DNA of 64,000 nucleotides from an uncultured Bacteroidota bacterium (GTDB lineage Bacteria; Bacteroidota; Bacteroidia; Flavobacteriales; Flavobacteriaceae): NCBI GenBank assembly GCA_902602415.1, contig CACKQW010000004.1, forward strand, positions 1-64,000, written 5' to 3'. The first letter of the stretch is position 1; each line of letters starts with the position of its first letter. A model generated the notes under the pieces. The model saw nothing but the letters and a program-made list of their open reading frames with translations, was not told where the DNA came from and did not search any database. Made by a program: the position numbers and the translations under genes. Below, piece after piece: positions 35,861-44,315 of this stretch.

Positions 35861-37981
35861 ATGAAAAAAGTATTATTATTTTGTCTGTTGGGATGTATCC
35901 AATTATATCCACAAGATCAAGAAATTGATTCGTTAAATGTGCAAAAATTAGAGGAGGTTTTGGTTTCCTCGATTAGAGTCAATGAGGATATTCCTATGGC
36001 ATTTACTAATGTTTCTAAAGATCAAATTGAGGAAAGAAATTTAGGTCAAGACCTTCCAATTTTATTAAACTTTCTTCCCAACGTTGTTACTACGTCTGAT
36101 GCTGGCGCTGGAATCGGATATACAGCTATACGAATCCGTGGGATTAACGCACAATCAACTAATGTTACTATTAATGGAATTCCCTATAACGATGCTGAAT
36201 CCCTTGGAACTTTTTGGGTAGATCTTCCAGACTTTTCTTCATCCGTAGAAAATTTACAGGTGCAAAGAGGTATAGGGACCTCAGTAAATGGATCCAGTGC
36301 ATTTGGCGCAAGCATTAATATATTGACAGATAAAATATCTAAAGACCCATTCTTTGAAAGCAACAACTCGTTTGGAAGCTTTAGTACTTTTAAAAATACT
36401 CTTCGATTTAGTACGGGACTTATGAATGAAGTATTTGAATTTTCGGGCAGGCTTTCCAAAATTGATTCAGACGGATATATCGACCGATCAACTTCTGATT
36501 TAAAATCTTATTTTTTACAATTTTCTTACAAAAAAGAAAATACACTAATTAAATTTTTGAATTTTGGAGGTCATGAAATTACTTATCACGCTTGGAATGG
36601 AATTGATGGGGAAACACTTCGAAATGATAGAACTTTTAATCCATCAGGATTGTACACTGATTTAAATGGAGTTCAACAGTTTCACGAGGACGAACTTGAC
36701 AACTACAAACAGGATCATTTTCAATTACACTGGAGTGAAATCATCAATAACAATTTCACATCAAATTTGGGATTAAATTTAACTAATGGAAAAGGCTATT
36801 ATGAGCAGTATAATGAAAATGGAAATGAAGATTTTATAACAAGAAAATGGCTAGATAATCAATTTCTTGTTATGAATTATTCTTTGGAATACTCAAAAAA
36901 TAAACACAAAATTATCTTTGGATCAACTTACAGTGAATATGATGGTGATCATTTTGGTGAAACAATATGGTCACAGAATTCAGGTGATATTGAGTTTACA
37001 GATTTATTTTACAATGGGAATGGTCTTAAAAAAGACTTTAGTAATTTTATAAAGTCTGTGTTCCAAATTTCTGAGCGTTTTAGTATGTATACTGATTTGC
37101 AATTAAGAGAAATAAATTACAGCACGGATGGAAGCACCTCCAATATCCCAGAATTAAAACTAGAAAAAAAATATAGTTTTTTCAATCCAAAATTTGGTTT
37201 AAATTTTAAGCTAAATAATAAAAACAGAGTCTATTTTTCTGTAGCCAAAGCTTATCGTGAACCTACACGAAGTGATTATGAAAATAATTTTAATATAAAA
37301 CCCGAGGAGCTTATTGATTTTGAATTAGGATGGAGTCTTAGTTCAAATAATATAATTTTAAATACGAACCTTTATTATATGAATTATGAAAATCAACTAG
37401 TCTTAACCGGAGCATTGGATGATGTTGGATCTCCAATAAGAGAAAATAGTGGTAAAAGTTACAGAGCTGGTGTTGAAATTGAATCAGGATTTAAGGTCTC
37501 TGAAAAAATCAATCTCACAGGAAATATAAGCTTAAGTGAAAATAAAAATATTGACTACGTCAATAGATTTAACGGGGAGTTGATAAATTTGGGTGATACA
37601 GATATTTCCTATTCACCTTCATTTATTTCATCAGTTGCCATAAACTACAGCCCGAATTCAAAGCTTGACCTCTCTCTTTTGAATAAACATGTCGGAGAAC
37701 AGTTCATGAGTAATAATGGATCTTCTTTTTCCAAGCTTGACTCATACTCAGTTATGGACTTAAATTTTAGATATACTTTTGATGAATTAAATTTATTTGA
37801 TGAGTTATCCTTAAATCTTTTAATTAATAATATATTTTCAGCAGAATATGTCTCTAACGGCTATTATTATACTTATGATGATACATGGTCAGATGAAAAT
37901 ATGATTACTACCATTGAGGGGACTGGATATTATCCACAAGCTACAAGGAATTTCTTATTTGGGGTTGGGATTAAATTTTAA
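35861..37981 (+). CDS. TonB-dependent receptor under TPP control, presumed thiamine transporter
   Basis: The 706-residue outer-membrane protein has a signal peptide (about residues 1-18). The plug lies at about 30-160 (LPILLNFLPNVVTTSDAGAGIGYTAIRIRGINAQSTNVTI, split here for description: MxxxLPNVV, then IRIRGINAQ) and is followed by a 22-strand barrel ending in FGVGIKF. The TPP riboswitch just upstream is the strongest clue: such receptors in Bacteroidota import thiamine or its precursors when TPP is scarce. No inner-membrane thiamine carrier or kinase directly follows; the PnuC-kinase pair at 29933-31092 could fulfil that part if it handles thiamine. It ends overlapping the next gene by four bases. 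Confidence 0.9.
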   Translation: MKKVLLFCLLGCIQLYPQDQEIDSLNVQKLEEVLVSSIRVNEDIPMAFTNVSKDQIEERNLGQDLPILLNFLPNVVTTSDAGAGIGYTAIRIRGINAQSTNVTINGIPYNDAESLGTFWVDLPDFSSSVENLQVQRGIGTSVNGSSAFGASINILTDKISKDPFFESNNSFGSFSTFKNTLRFSTGLMNEVFEFSGRLSKIDSDGYIDRSTSDLKSYFLQFSYKKENTLIKFLNFGGHEITYHAWNGIDGETLRNDRTFNPSGLYTDLNGVQQFHEDELDNYKQDHFQLHWSEIINNNFTSNLGLNLTNGKGYYEQYNENGNEDFITRKWLDNQFLVMNYSLEYSKNKHKIIFGSTYSEYDGDHFGETIWSQNSGDIEFTDLFYNGNGLKKDFSNFIKSVFQISERFSMYTDLQLREINYSTDGSTSNIPELKLEKKYSFFNPKFGLNFKLNNKNRVYFSVAKAYREPTRSDYENNFNIKPEELIDFELGWSLSSNNIILNTNLYYMNYENQLVLTGALDDVGSPIRENSGKSYRAGVEIESGFKVSEKINLTGNISLSENKNIDYVNRFNGELINLGDTDISYSPSFISSVAINYSPNSKLDLSLLNKHVGEQFMSNNGSSFSKLDSYSVMDLNFRYTFDELNLFDELSLNLLINNIFSAEYVSNGYYYTYDDTWSDENMITTIEGTGYYPQATRNFLFGVGIKF

Positions 37982-38409
37982 AAGCTGCTTATAATCAATA
38001 CATTTCCAACAGATTCAACCCGGTATGCTTTTAAAGTGCAATTAAGAACTGTACCAAGGGACTGACCAGTAATTAAGCTATATGTGTTCTGTTGTGCGCA
38101 ACTTGATGTTGCTTCTAATCCATTGATATTTAAGATAGAACATGGAAGTATTTCGTGGTTAGGATCTGACGCATCCCAGGCAAGGAAACCTGTCCCGGAA
38201 TTTACTATTATTATTCCTCCATTCCCTACATCTGGAACATAAACAGAGTTGCTGACAAAATTAAGATCTGAATATTGAGGTAGATTTAAATTGACCTCGT
38301 AATAGATATCAAGATTTAGTAGAAAATTGCATCTTGAATCATTTATATTTGAAGAACAACTGAAGATAAAAATAATAAGTAATAATAAGCGAAAGCTACT
38401 AAATTTCAT
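37978..38409 (-). CDS. Small lipoprotein with a degenerate Rieske-like fold
   Basis: The 143-residue protein has a lipobox at C18 (IFIFSC). Its body (VNLNLPQYSDLNF, GGIIIVNSGTGFLAWDAS, then ITGQSLG) recalls the Rieske [2Fe-2S] domain family of small Bacteroidota lipoproteins found beside greA. The ligand pattern C-x-H...C-x2-H is not intact: the first Cys-His pair reads DPNH. A cluster is therefore unlikely. It is divergent from greA and convergent with the TPP-controlled receptor, overlapping it by four bases. Function is unknown. Confidence 0.65.
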   Translation of the reverse strand: MKFSSFRLLLLIIFIFSCSSNINDSRCNFLLNLDIYYEVNLNLPQYSDLNFVSNSVYVPDVGNGGIIIVNSGTGFLAWDASDPNHEILPCSILNINGLEATSSCAQQNTYSLITGQSLGTVLNCTLKAYRVESVGNVLIISSF

Positions 38410-38450
38410 CTACTAAAAATACGATAAAAATAGATGATTTAAATATTTTG

Positions 38451-38458
38451 TATATTTG
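38451..38458 (+). promoter_or_regulatory. TAnnTTTG -7 box of greA
   Basis: TATATTTG at 38451-38458; the predicted transcript start is near 38463-38466, directly at the first base of the leader hairpin. The leader to ATG 38517 is about 52 bases. Confidence 0.6.
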
Positions 38459-38464
38459 ATTATG

Positions 38465-38492
38465 TCTCGAGAATTCGGGATTTTTTCTTTTT
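38465..38492 (+). terminator. Hairpin with U-tract in the greA leader
   Basis: TCTCGA and TCGGGA pair (one G-U) around a GAAT loop at 38465-38480, followed by TTTTTT, C and TTTTT up to 38492. It looks like a small intrinsic terminator placed between the greA promoter and start codon, GC-rich against its surroundings. Whether it terminates, pauses or stabilises RNA is unknown. Confidence 0.5.
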
Positions 38493-38516
38493 AAAAAACA
38501 AACTAGATTAATTGCC

Positions 38517-38990
38517 ATGAGCAATATTTCATATTATACTGAGGAGGGTTTAAAGAAACTAAAGGATGAATTAAACCATTTAAAGGATGTTGAAAGGCCT
38601 AAAGCATCTAATGCAATTGCAGAAGCTAGAGATAAAGGCGATCTGAGTGAAAACGCTGAATATGACGCAGCAAAGGAAGCGCAAGGAATGCTGGAGATGA
38701 GAATTTCAAAACTTGAAGAAAGATTGGTGAATGCTCGAATGATTGATGAATCTCAGTTAGATAATTCCAAAGTACTTGTTTTATCAAAGGTTAAAATCAG
38801 AAACAAATCCAATGGTATGACTATGGATTATATGATTGTTGCTGATGGGGAAGCAGACTTATCCAAGGGGAAAATTTCGGTAAACTCTCCAATTGGAAAA
38901 GGATTGTTAGGAAAATCTGTTGGTGAAATTGCAAAAATCAGTGTTCCTACTGGATTTATAGATTTAGAAATTTTAGAAATTTCAAGATAA
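38517..38990 (+). CDS. greA: Transcription elongation factor GreA
   Basis: GreA binds in the RNA polymerase secondary channel and triggers cleavage of backtracked RNA. The 157-residue protein has the N-terminal coiled coil (about 8-75) with the conserved acidic tip ARDKGDLSENAEYDAAKE, whose D and E residues activate cleavage. The C-terminal FKBP-like domain (about 80-157) contains SPIGKGLLGKSVGE. The start is the ATG that gives MSNISYYTEEGL. It abuts the HIT gene, whose ATG begins the base after this stop. The leader carries a terminator-like hairpin, recalling the attenuated greA leader of E. coli, though no homology is implied. Confidence 0.96.
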   Translation: MSNISYYTEEGLKKLKDELNHLKDVERPKASNAIAEARDKGDLSENAEYDAAKEAQGMLEMRISKLEERLVNARMIDESQLDNSKVLVLSKVKIRNKSNGMTMDYMIVADGEADLSKGKISVNSPIGKGLLGKSVGEIAKISVPTGFIDLEILEISR

Positions 38991-39389
38991 ATGCCAACTA
39001 TCTTTAGTAAAATAATCTCTGGCGAAATCCCGTCATATAAAGTTGCAGAAAATGAAGATTTTTTAGCATTCTTAGATATAAACCCAAATTCTATAGGACA
39101 TACCCTCTGTATTCCAAAAAAAGAAATTGATTATATTTTGGACTTGGATGAAAATACCTTTCATGAACTGATGAAATTCTCTAGAAAAGTAGCACTTTCC
39201 ATTGACAAGGTTATTGATTGTGAAAGAGTATCCTTGAGCGTTATTGGCTTAGAAGTGCCTCATGTACATGTACATTTGATTCCGATAAAAAAAATGAGTG
39301 ATGCTAATTTTACTAAAAAAGTATCTATGAATGACAATCAGTTTAAACAAACTGCAAGTCTAATTTCAGATGCTTTCAAATCTGTTTAG
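38991..39389 (+). CDS. HIT-family nucleotide-binding hydrolase
   Basis: This histidine-triad protein of 132 residues belongs to the Hint/HinT branch, which hydrolyses nucleoside phosphoramidates or related nucleotide conjugates. The nucleotide site is at FSKIISGEIPSYKVAEN near the N terminus, and the catalytic triad reads HVHVHLIP. The greA-HIT pair is conserved in Flavobacteria and the two genes touch with no gap. The physiological substrate is not known. Its 3' end overlaps the convergent histidine kinase by 24 bases. Confidence 0.92.
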   Translation: MPTIFSKIISGEIPSYKVAENEDFLAFLDINPNSIGHTLCIPKKEIDYILDLDENTFHELMKFSRKVALSIDKVIDCERVSLSVIGLEVPHVHVHLIPIKKMSDANFTKKVSMNDNQFKQTASLISDAFKSV

Positions 39390-40511
39390 CCTGATTTCAA
39401 AAGTTGTGCCTTCGTTAATTTTTGACTCTAATACCTTTATTTTTCCTAAGTGATAGTCCTCAATTATCCTTTTGGCTAGCGATAACCCTAAGCCCCAGCC
39501 TCTTTTTTTTGTGGTGTAGCCTGCTTCAAAAATATTTTTAAATAATTTTTTACTCATTCCCTTGCCATTGTCCTTTATATAAATACATAAATGATCTGAA
39601 TCGTTTTGTACTGCAATTGAAATAGTCCCTTTATCTTCAATAGCGTCAACACTATTTTTTATGATATTTTCTAAGCACCAGCTAAAAAGCTGAGGATTGA
39701 TTTTGGCATAAATATTTGATTCAATTTGTTTGAAATCTATTTTAATCTTGTTACTAATTCTTTCATTTAAGTATTTTACAGTCTTTCCAATTTCAATTGC
39801 CAAGTCATGCTTTTCAAGCTTCGGTTTAGATCCTATTTTTCCGAACCTCTCAGAAATAGTTGTAAGTCTATTAACATCTTTTTCTATTTCGTTTATGTAA
39901 GGTGTGTTTTTCGATTTATTTTTAATAAGTTCTATCCATCCGATTAATGAGCTCAACGGAGTTCCAATTTGATGAGCAGTTTCTTTTGCCATACTTGACC
40001 AAAGGCTGTTGATTTCTGAAATTTTTAAGTTCTTATAGAACAAAATGGTAATTAATACAAACGAAATAGTAAATAAAATTAAAGCTATAGGGTAAAATTT
40101 AAGTTTATTTAAAACGGATGAATTCCCATAATACAAGGTTGAAATTTTTTTCCCATTCAAAAAAATTGGGATTGGATTATTCTCAGATTTAAATTTTAAA
40201 ATCAATTTATTTATTTTAACAGTATCTGAAACTTTTACATTTTTTATGTTATTTATCTCAATTTTACCATCATAATCCATTTTGATCATTGGAGTAGAAG
40301 TATTTTTTTTTAATACTTCTAAATTTAAATTAGAAATTTGTCCATTTACATCCAAAAGCTCAGATGTTGCAAGTGACCAAATCTCCATTTTATTCCTTTC
40401 CTCATCCTTATAGTTTTGAACCAATAAATAGGTGGAGACTAATATTGAAATTACTATTATTGTAGAAAATACAATAACTATCAAATTAATATATCTTGAA
40501 AGTAGTGACAT
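39366..40511 (-). CDS. Membrane sensor histidine kinase without adjacent regulator
   Basis: The 381-residue protein has two membrane helices at about 8-31 and 135-158, with a periplasmic region of about 100 residues between them. The HisKA-like segment carries H180 (AKETAHQIGTPLSS), the variant H-box seen in many Bacteroidota kinases. The ATPase domain has the N-box NIIKNSVDAI, G1 DNGKGM and G2 GWGLGLSLAKRI. No response regulator is adjacent, so its partner is elsewhere. The periplasmic part shows no recognised sensor domain. It overlaps the HIT gene by 24 bases. Confidence 0.92.
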   Translation of the reverse strand: MSLLSRYINLIVIVFSTIIVISILVSTYLLVQNYKDEERNKMEIWSLATSELLDVNGQISNLNLEVLKKNTSTPMIKMDYDGKIEINNIKNVKVSDTVKINKLILKFKSENNPIPIFLNGKKISTLYYGNSSVLNKLKFYPIALILFTISFVLITILFYKNLKISEINSLWSSMAKETAHQIGTPLSSLIGWIELIKNKSKNTPYINEIEKDVNRLTTISERFGKIGSKPKLEKHDLAIEIGKTVKYLNERISNKIKIDFKQIESNIYAKINPQLFSWCLENIIKNSVDAIEDKGTISIAVQNDSDHLCIYIKDNGKGMSKKLFKNIFEAGYTTKKRGWGLGLSLAKRIIEDYHLGKIKVLESKINEGTTFEIRLNRFESI

Positions 40512-40614
40512 CTATTCAATCTTGAGATCTAAATATAGTGAGTTTAACTGTAAATAATACTTCAATAATTCTTATTTATTATCTATCTTCATGAATTAAA
40601 ATTAAATAAAGTAC

Positions 40615-41001
40615 ATGGAAATTCAAGGAAAAATAAAATTGATTAAAGAAGTTCAGGAAATAAGTGCAACATTTAAAAAAAGAGAGCTTATCCTAACAAC
40701 GGATGAACAATATCCACAAACTCTTTCTGTTGAATTTATTCAAGACAAAACGGACTTATTAAATAATTTTGAAGTTAATCAAAGTGTTAAGGTTGGGATA
40801 AATTTAAGAGGCAGGGAGTGGGAAAATCCTGAGACTAAAGAATTAAAATACTTTAATTCAATTCAAGGTTGGAGAATTGATCTTATAGACTCAAATCCAG
40901 GCGTATCAAATGAAGATTTACCACCACTTGATAGTTTAAGTCCTTTCGAGCCGGCTGATGATAATGATGATAATCAAGAGCTTGATGATTTGCCATTTTA
41001 A
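40615..41001 (+). CDS. DUF3127 protein with an SSB-type C-terminal tip
   Basis: The 128-residue protein contains an N-terminal strand-rich region (MEIQGKIKLIKEVQEISATFKKRELIL, then QSVKVGINLRGREW) of the DUF3127 family, which has an OB-fold-like pattern. After an acidic linker it ends QELDDLPF. The last five residues equal the SSB tip of the protein at 22641-23078, which binds repair and replication enzymes. This suggests a specialised ssDNA- or ssRNA-binding paralogue sharing those partners. That is inference: DUF3127 has no assigned function that I know. The next gene begins seven bases later. Confidence 0.85.
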   Translation: MEIQGKIKLIKEVQEISATFKKRELILTTDEQYPQTLSVEFIQDKTDLLNNFEVNQSVKVGINLRGREWENPETKELKYFNSIQGWRIDLIDSNPGVSNEDLPPLDSLSPFEPADDNDDNQELDDLPF

Positions 41002-41007
41002 TAACTT

Positions 41008-42627
41008 ATGCTTTCTTCAAATGATTTAAATAAGTTTTATGATAGAAGTGATTTTATAAATATTTTAAAAGAAAAGTTACCGCAAAAAAAATTTCTTAAA
41101 ATATTAAATAAATCAGACTACAATAAACAAATAATTTCACTTCAATCAGAATTAGTATTATTACAAAATTGGATTAAAGAAAATAATAAAAGGTTATGTA
41201 TTATTTTTGAAGGTCGTGATGCAGCCGGAAAAGGTGGAGCTATAAAAAGATTTGTTGAACATTTAAATCCAAGAAATTCAAGAGTTGTTGCATTATCTAA
41301 GCCCACTGAACTAGAACAAGGGCAATGGTATTTTCAAAGATATTTGAGTAACCTCCCAAACCCTGGAGAAATAGTTTTTTTTGACAGAAGTTGGTATAAC
41401 AGAGCTATTGTTGAACCTGTAATGGGATTTTGTTCGAATGATGAATATCTGTTATTTATGAATCAGGTTAATGACTTTGAAAAAATGCTGATCGATGATG
41501 GAATAATTATAATTAAATTATGGTTTTCTATTTCCAAAGAGGTACAAAAATCAAGGTTTGTTTCTAGACTGACAAATCCACTCAAAACATGGAAGTTTAG
41601 TAATGTTGATCTTGAGGGACAAAAGCGATGGGATCTGTATTCTGAGTACAAAACTAAAATGTTTGACAAAACAAATACTGACATTGTCCCATGGAAAATT
41701 ATTAACAGTAATAATAAATTATCTGCGAGAATTGAATCAATTAAATATGTTTTATCATTCTTTGATTTAAAAAATAAAAACTCAACTGCGAAGCAGAATA
41801 AGCTTTCTTTAACAAAAAAAGACCTTATCCAAATTGATAAAAAACAATTGAAGATCTTAAATAAGAGTAAATCTTTAATAAACTTATTATCGAGAAAGAA
41901 TACATCAATTACAAAGACTCTCCGATATATTAAATATGAAAAAGAATTAAAAAAATTACAGGTCGAAATGATTCGATTGCAAAATTGGGTTATTAATGAA
42001 AATAAAAAAGTAATCATTGTCTGTGAGGGTCGCGATGCAGCTGGAAAAGGTGGGGCAATAAGAAGAGCCATTCAGCACTTAAACCCAAGAAAGTTTAGGG
42101 TAGTAGCACTTCAAAAACCAAATAAGTCAGAAAGATCACAATGGTATTTTCAAAGATATGTTCATCATTTTCCAAATGATGGAGAAATAGTTTTCTTTGA
42201 CAGGAGCTGGTATAATCGAGCTGTTGTTGAGCCAGTGAATGGGTTTTGTTCCGAATCAGAGTACAATACTTTTATGAGTCATGTTAATCCTTTTGAAAAA
42301 ATGATTATTGATAATAATATCATTTTGTTAAAGTTTTATTATTCCATTACAAAAGATGTTCAATTCAAAAGGTTTAATGAAATAAAGAATAGCCCATTAA
42401 AAAAATGGAAGTATACAACGGTTGATAGTAATGCACAGCAATTGTGGGATAAATATTCGATATACAAGGATATAATGTTTAAAAAGACAAATACAAGTTT
42501 TGCAAAATGGGAAATTATCAAAGCTGACAAAAAAATTTATGCTAGAATTAAGACTTTAGAATTAATTCTAAAGAATATTCCTTATGATAAAAAAACAGAG
42601 ATTCATTCTGAGGAAATTAACTTTTAA
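41008..42627 (+). CDS. Double-domain polyphosphate kinase 2
   Basis: The 539-residue protein holds two complete PPK2 domains. Domain 1 has Walker A GRDAAGKGG at 69-77 and the lid motif FDRSWYNRA at 125-133. Domain 2 has GRDAAGKGG at 341-349 and FDRSWYNRA at 397-405. Both pairs are offset by exactly 272 residues. PPK2 transfers phosphate between polyphosphate and nucleotides. Two-domain PPK2s known as class II (polyP:AMP phosphotransferase) have a divergent N-terminal domain; here both domains look like class I (NDP-forming/GTP-type) domains. This suggests a separate duplication-fusion. No ppk1 is in the window. Activity of each half and nucleotide preference cannot be read. Confidence 0.88.
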   Translation: MLSSNDLNKFYDRSDFINILKEKLPQKKFLKILNKSDYNKQIISLQSELVLLQNWIKENNKRLCIIFEGRDAAGKGGAIKRFVEHLNPRNSRVVALSKPTELEQGQWYFQRYLSNLPNPGEIVFFDRSWYNRAIVEPVMGFCSNDEYLLFMNQVNDFEKMLIDDGIIIIKLWFSISKEVQKSRFVSRLTNPLKTWKFSNVDLEGQKRWDLYSEYKTKMFDKTNTDIVPWKIINSNNKLSARIESIKYVLSFFDLKNKNSTAKQNKLSLTKKDLIQIDKKQLKILNKSKSLINLLSRKNTSITKTLRYIKYEKELKKLQVEMIRLQNWVINENKKVIIVCEGRDAAGKGGAIRRAIQHLNPRKFRVVALQKPNKSERSQWYFQRYVHHFPNDGEIVFFDRSWYNRAVVEPVNGFCSESEYNTFMSHVNPFEKMIIDNNIILLKFYYSITKDVQFKRFNEIKNSPLKKWKYTTVDSNAQQLWDKYSIYKDIMFKKTNTSFAKWEIIKADKKIYARIKTLELILKNIPYDKKTEIHSEEINF

Positions 42628-43288
42628 AAGTTTTTATAAAGTCCATAATTTTCAAAGAATCATCAACAGAAAATTCACCAATTTTTGTTCTTCTGAGCTC
42701 TGTTAAATGTGCACCAGATTTAAGTGCTTTGCCAAAATCATTTATTAACGATCGGATATAAGTTCCTTTACTGCAATCAACTTCGAAGGAAAGTTCTGGA
42801 AAATTTATTTCAGTAATTTTAAAATCTCTAATGGTAATCTTTCTTTTTTCTAGATTTACCTGTTCCCCTTTTCTGGCAAGTTTGTATGACCTTACACCAT
42901 TTTTTTTCACCGCAGAAAAAATAGGTGGCTTTTGCATAATTTCACCAACAAACTCTTCTGCTTTTTCATAAATTAATTTTTCATTGATATGATCTGTTTG
43001 ATAAAAAACATTTGGTTTTGTTTCTAAGTCATAGGATGGTGTAGAAGAGCCAATAATCATTTTTCCAGAATAACTCTTATCCAGCCCGATGAAGCTATCT
43101 ATTTCTTTTGTCATTTTACCATAGCAAATTATTAGTAATCCTGTAGCTAGTGGGTCAAGTGTACCAGTATGTCCAACTTTTATTTTTTTTAAATTGAATT
43201 TTTTTTTAATGAAATTTCTGATTTTGCTGACAACATCAAAAGATGTCCAGTTAATATCCTTATCGATTAAAATTAATTTTCCTTTCAA
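42617..43288 (-). CDS. truB: tRNA pseudouridine synthase B
   Basis: TruB makes the near-universal Psi55 in the T-loop of tRNA. The 223-residue protein has the catalytic D45 in GHTGTLDPLATG, the conserved YSGKMIIG strand and GTYIRSLINDFG. It lacks the C-terminal PUA domain found in E. coli TruB, which is usual in Bacteroidota. It is last in ftsX-DUF3098-uppP-truB, ten bases after uppP, a conserved flavobacterial set. The 3' end overlaps the PPK2 gene by 11 bases. Confidence 0.95.
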   Translation of the reverse strand: MKGKLILIDKDINWTSFDVVSKIRNFIKKKFNLKKIKVGHTGTLDPLATGLLIICYGKMTKEIDSFIGLDKSYSGKMIIGSSTPSYDLETKPNVFYQTDHINEKLIYEKAEEFVGEIMQKPPIFSAVKKNGVRSYKLARKGEQVNLEKRKITIRDFKITEINFPELSFEVDCSKGTYIRSLINDFGKALKSGAHLTELRRTKIGEFSVDDSLKIMDFIKTFKS

Positions 43289-43298
43289 TTAGATGTTT

Positions 43299-44075
43299 TT
43301 AAATATAAAAAATAGCGGTTAGGCCTAAAAGGAAACAGTAAAAACTGAAATACATCAAGTTATTATTCTTTACAATATTTAACATCCACTTGCATGCAAT
43401 AAATCCAGAGATAAGTGAAGAGAAAAAACCAATTAGTAATATTGAAATTTGGATATCATAATGAAAAAAATCACCCGAAAAAACATCCTTTAAAATTGCT
43501 CCAAAGATTACTGGAATTACTATCAAAAAAGAAAATTTTGCACTTTCATTTTTTTCTTTGCCCAAATACAATGAGGTGCAAATAGTCGTTCCGGACCTAG
43601 AAATACCAGGCATAATAGCAATAGCTTGAGATATTCCAATTATTAAGGAATCCAAATATGAAATTTTTGAGTTTTTCTTTTTCGCAATTTTTGTAAGTAG
43701 TAACATTAGGCCGGTAATAATTAACATTATCCCTACTAGCTTTAAATTCCCAACAAATAATTTCTCAATATGATTACTGAAGACAAATCCAACAAAACCC
43801 GCTGGGAAAATTGCAATAAGAATTTTTAGAATATAAACTTTACTTTGATTTTTTTTGATATTAAATATTAAATCAAAAATGTCTTTTCTAAAAACAATCA
43901 TTGTACTCAATGCGGTTGCAAAATGAAGAACAGAGGTAAATAATAAATTTTCTTTACCAATCATATTAGCATCTAAAATATTTCTAAATATTTCTAAATG
44001 ACCGCTAGAAGATACGGGAAGAAATTCGGTTAAACCTTGTATGATTCCTAAAAAAAAAGCGTCACTTTCTGTCAT
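43299..44075 (-). CDS. uppP: Undecaprenyl-diphosphatase
   Basis: UppP (BacA family) dephosphorylates undecaprenyl pyrophosphate to recycle the lipid carrier for peptidoglycan and glycan synthesis. The 258-residue membrane protein has about eight helices with the two signature motifs EFLPVSSSGHLE near residue 20 and PGISRSGTT near 155, which carry the catalytic Glu, Ser and Arg. It sits between DUF3098 and truB, with gaps of two and ten bases, and shares a transcript with the cell-division gene ftsX. A role in bacitracin tolerance is typical for the family. Confidence 0.95.
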   Translation of the reverse strand: MTESDAFFLGIIQGLTEFLPVSSSGHLEIFRNILDANMIGKENLLFTSVLHFATALSTMIVFRKDIFDLIFNIKKNQSKVYILKILIAIFPAGFVGFVFSNHIEKLFVGNLKLVGIMLIITGLMLLLTKIAKKKNSKISYLDSLIIGISQAIAIMPGISRSGTTICTSLYLGKEKNESAKFSFLIVIPVIFGAILKDVFSGDFFHYDIQISILLIGFFSSLISGFIACKWMLNIVKNNNLMYFSFYCFLLGLTAIFYI

Positions 44076-44077
44076 TT

Positions 44078-44314
44078 CTATTTTTCTGGAGATTTCAAAA
44101 TAGCATACACCTGGATAATATAACCGATAACAATTAGCATTGGTGCAAGTCTTATCCTTTGGAAACTAAAAATTTCATCACTGAAAATATTTGGATCGTC
44201 ACTTCCACCTCCTGACATAAGAAAAAATCCGACAATCATTAAAAAAATTCCAGACAACATAATTTTATAACTTATTGATCCAAAGAGTAGTTTTTTTTCT
44301 TCTTGTTTTTTCAT
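44078..44314 (-). CDS. DUF3098 small membrane protein
   Basis: This 78-residue protein has two membrane helices, at about 14-34 and 52-72, joined by a short loop (FSDEIFSFQRIRLAP). It belongs to the DUF3098 family, which in Bacteroidota sits between ftsX and uppP. No catalytic motif is present. The one- and two-base gaps on either side show it is translated with its neighbours. A role in the FtsEX division or envelope complex is plausible only by association. Confidence 0.88.
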   Translation of the reverse strand: MKKQEEKKLLFGSISYKIMLSGIFLMIVGFFLMSGGGSDDPNIFSDEIFSFQRIRLAPMLIVIGYIIQVYAILKSPEK

Positions 44315-44315
44315 A

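Noticed and set aside
38467-38476. Adjacent XhoI and EcoRI-type hexamers upstream of greA resembling a cloning linker
   Set aside because: They form part of a hairpin with a T-tract in the leader and the surrounding genes are syntenic, so contamination is an unlikely explanation.
41463-42071. Long open frame antisense to the PPK2 gene (about 200 codons)
   Set aside because: It lies wholly within a gene with clear motifs on the other strand, has no promoter and a Phe/Leu-rich composition typical of a shadow frame.
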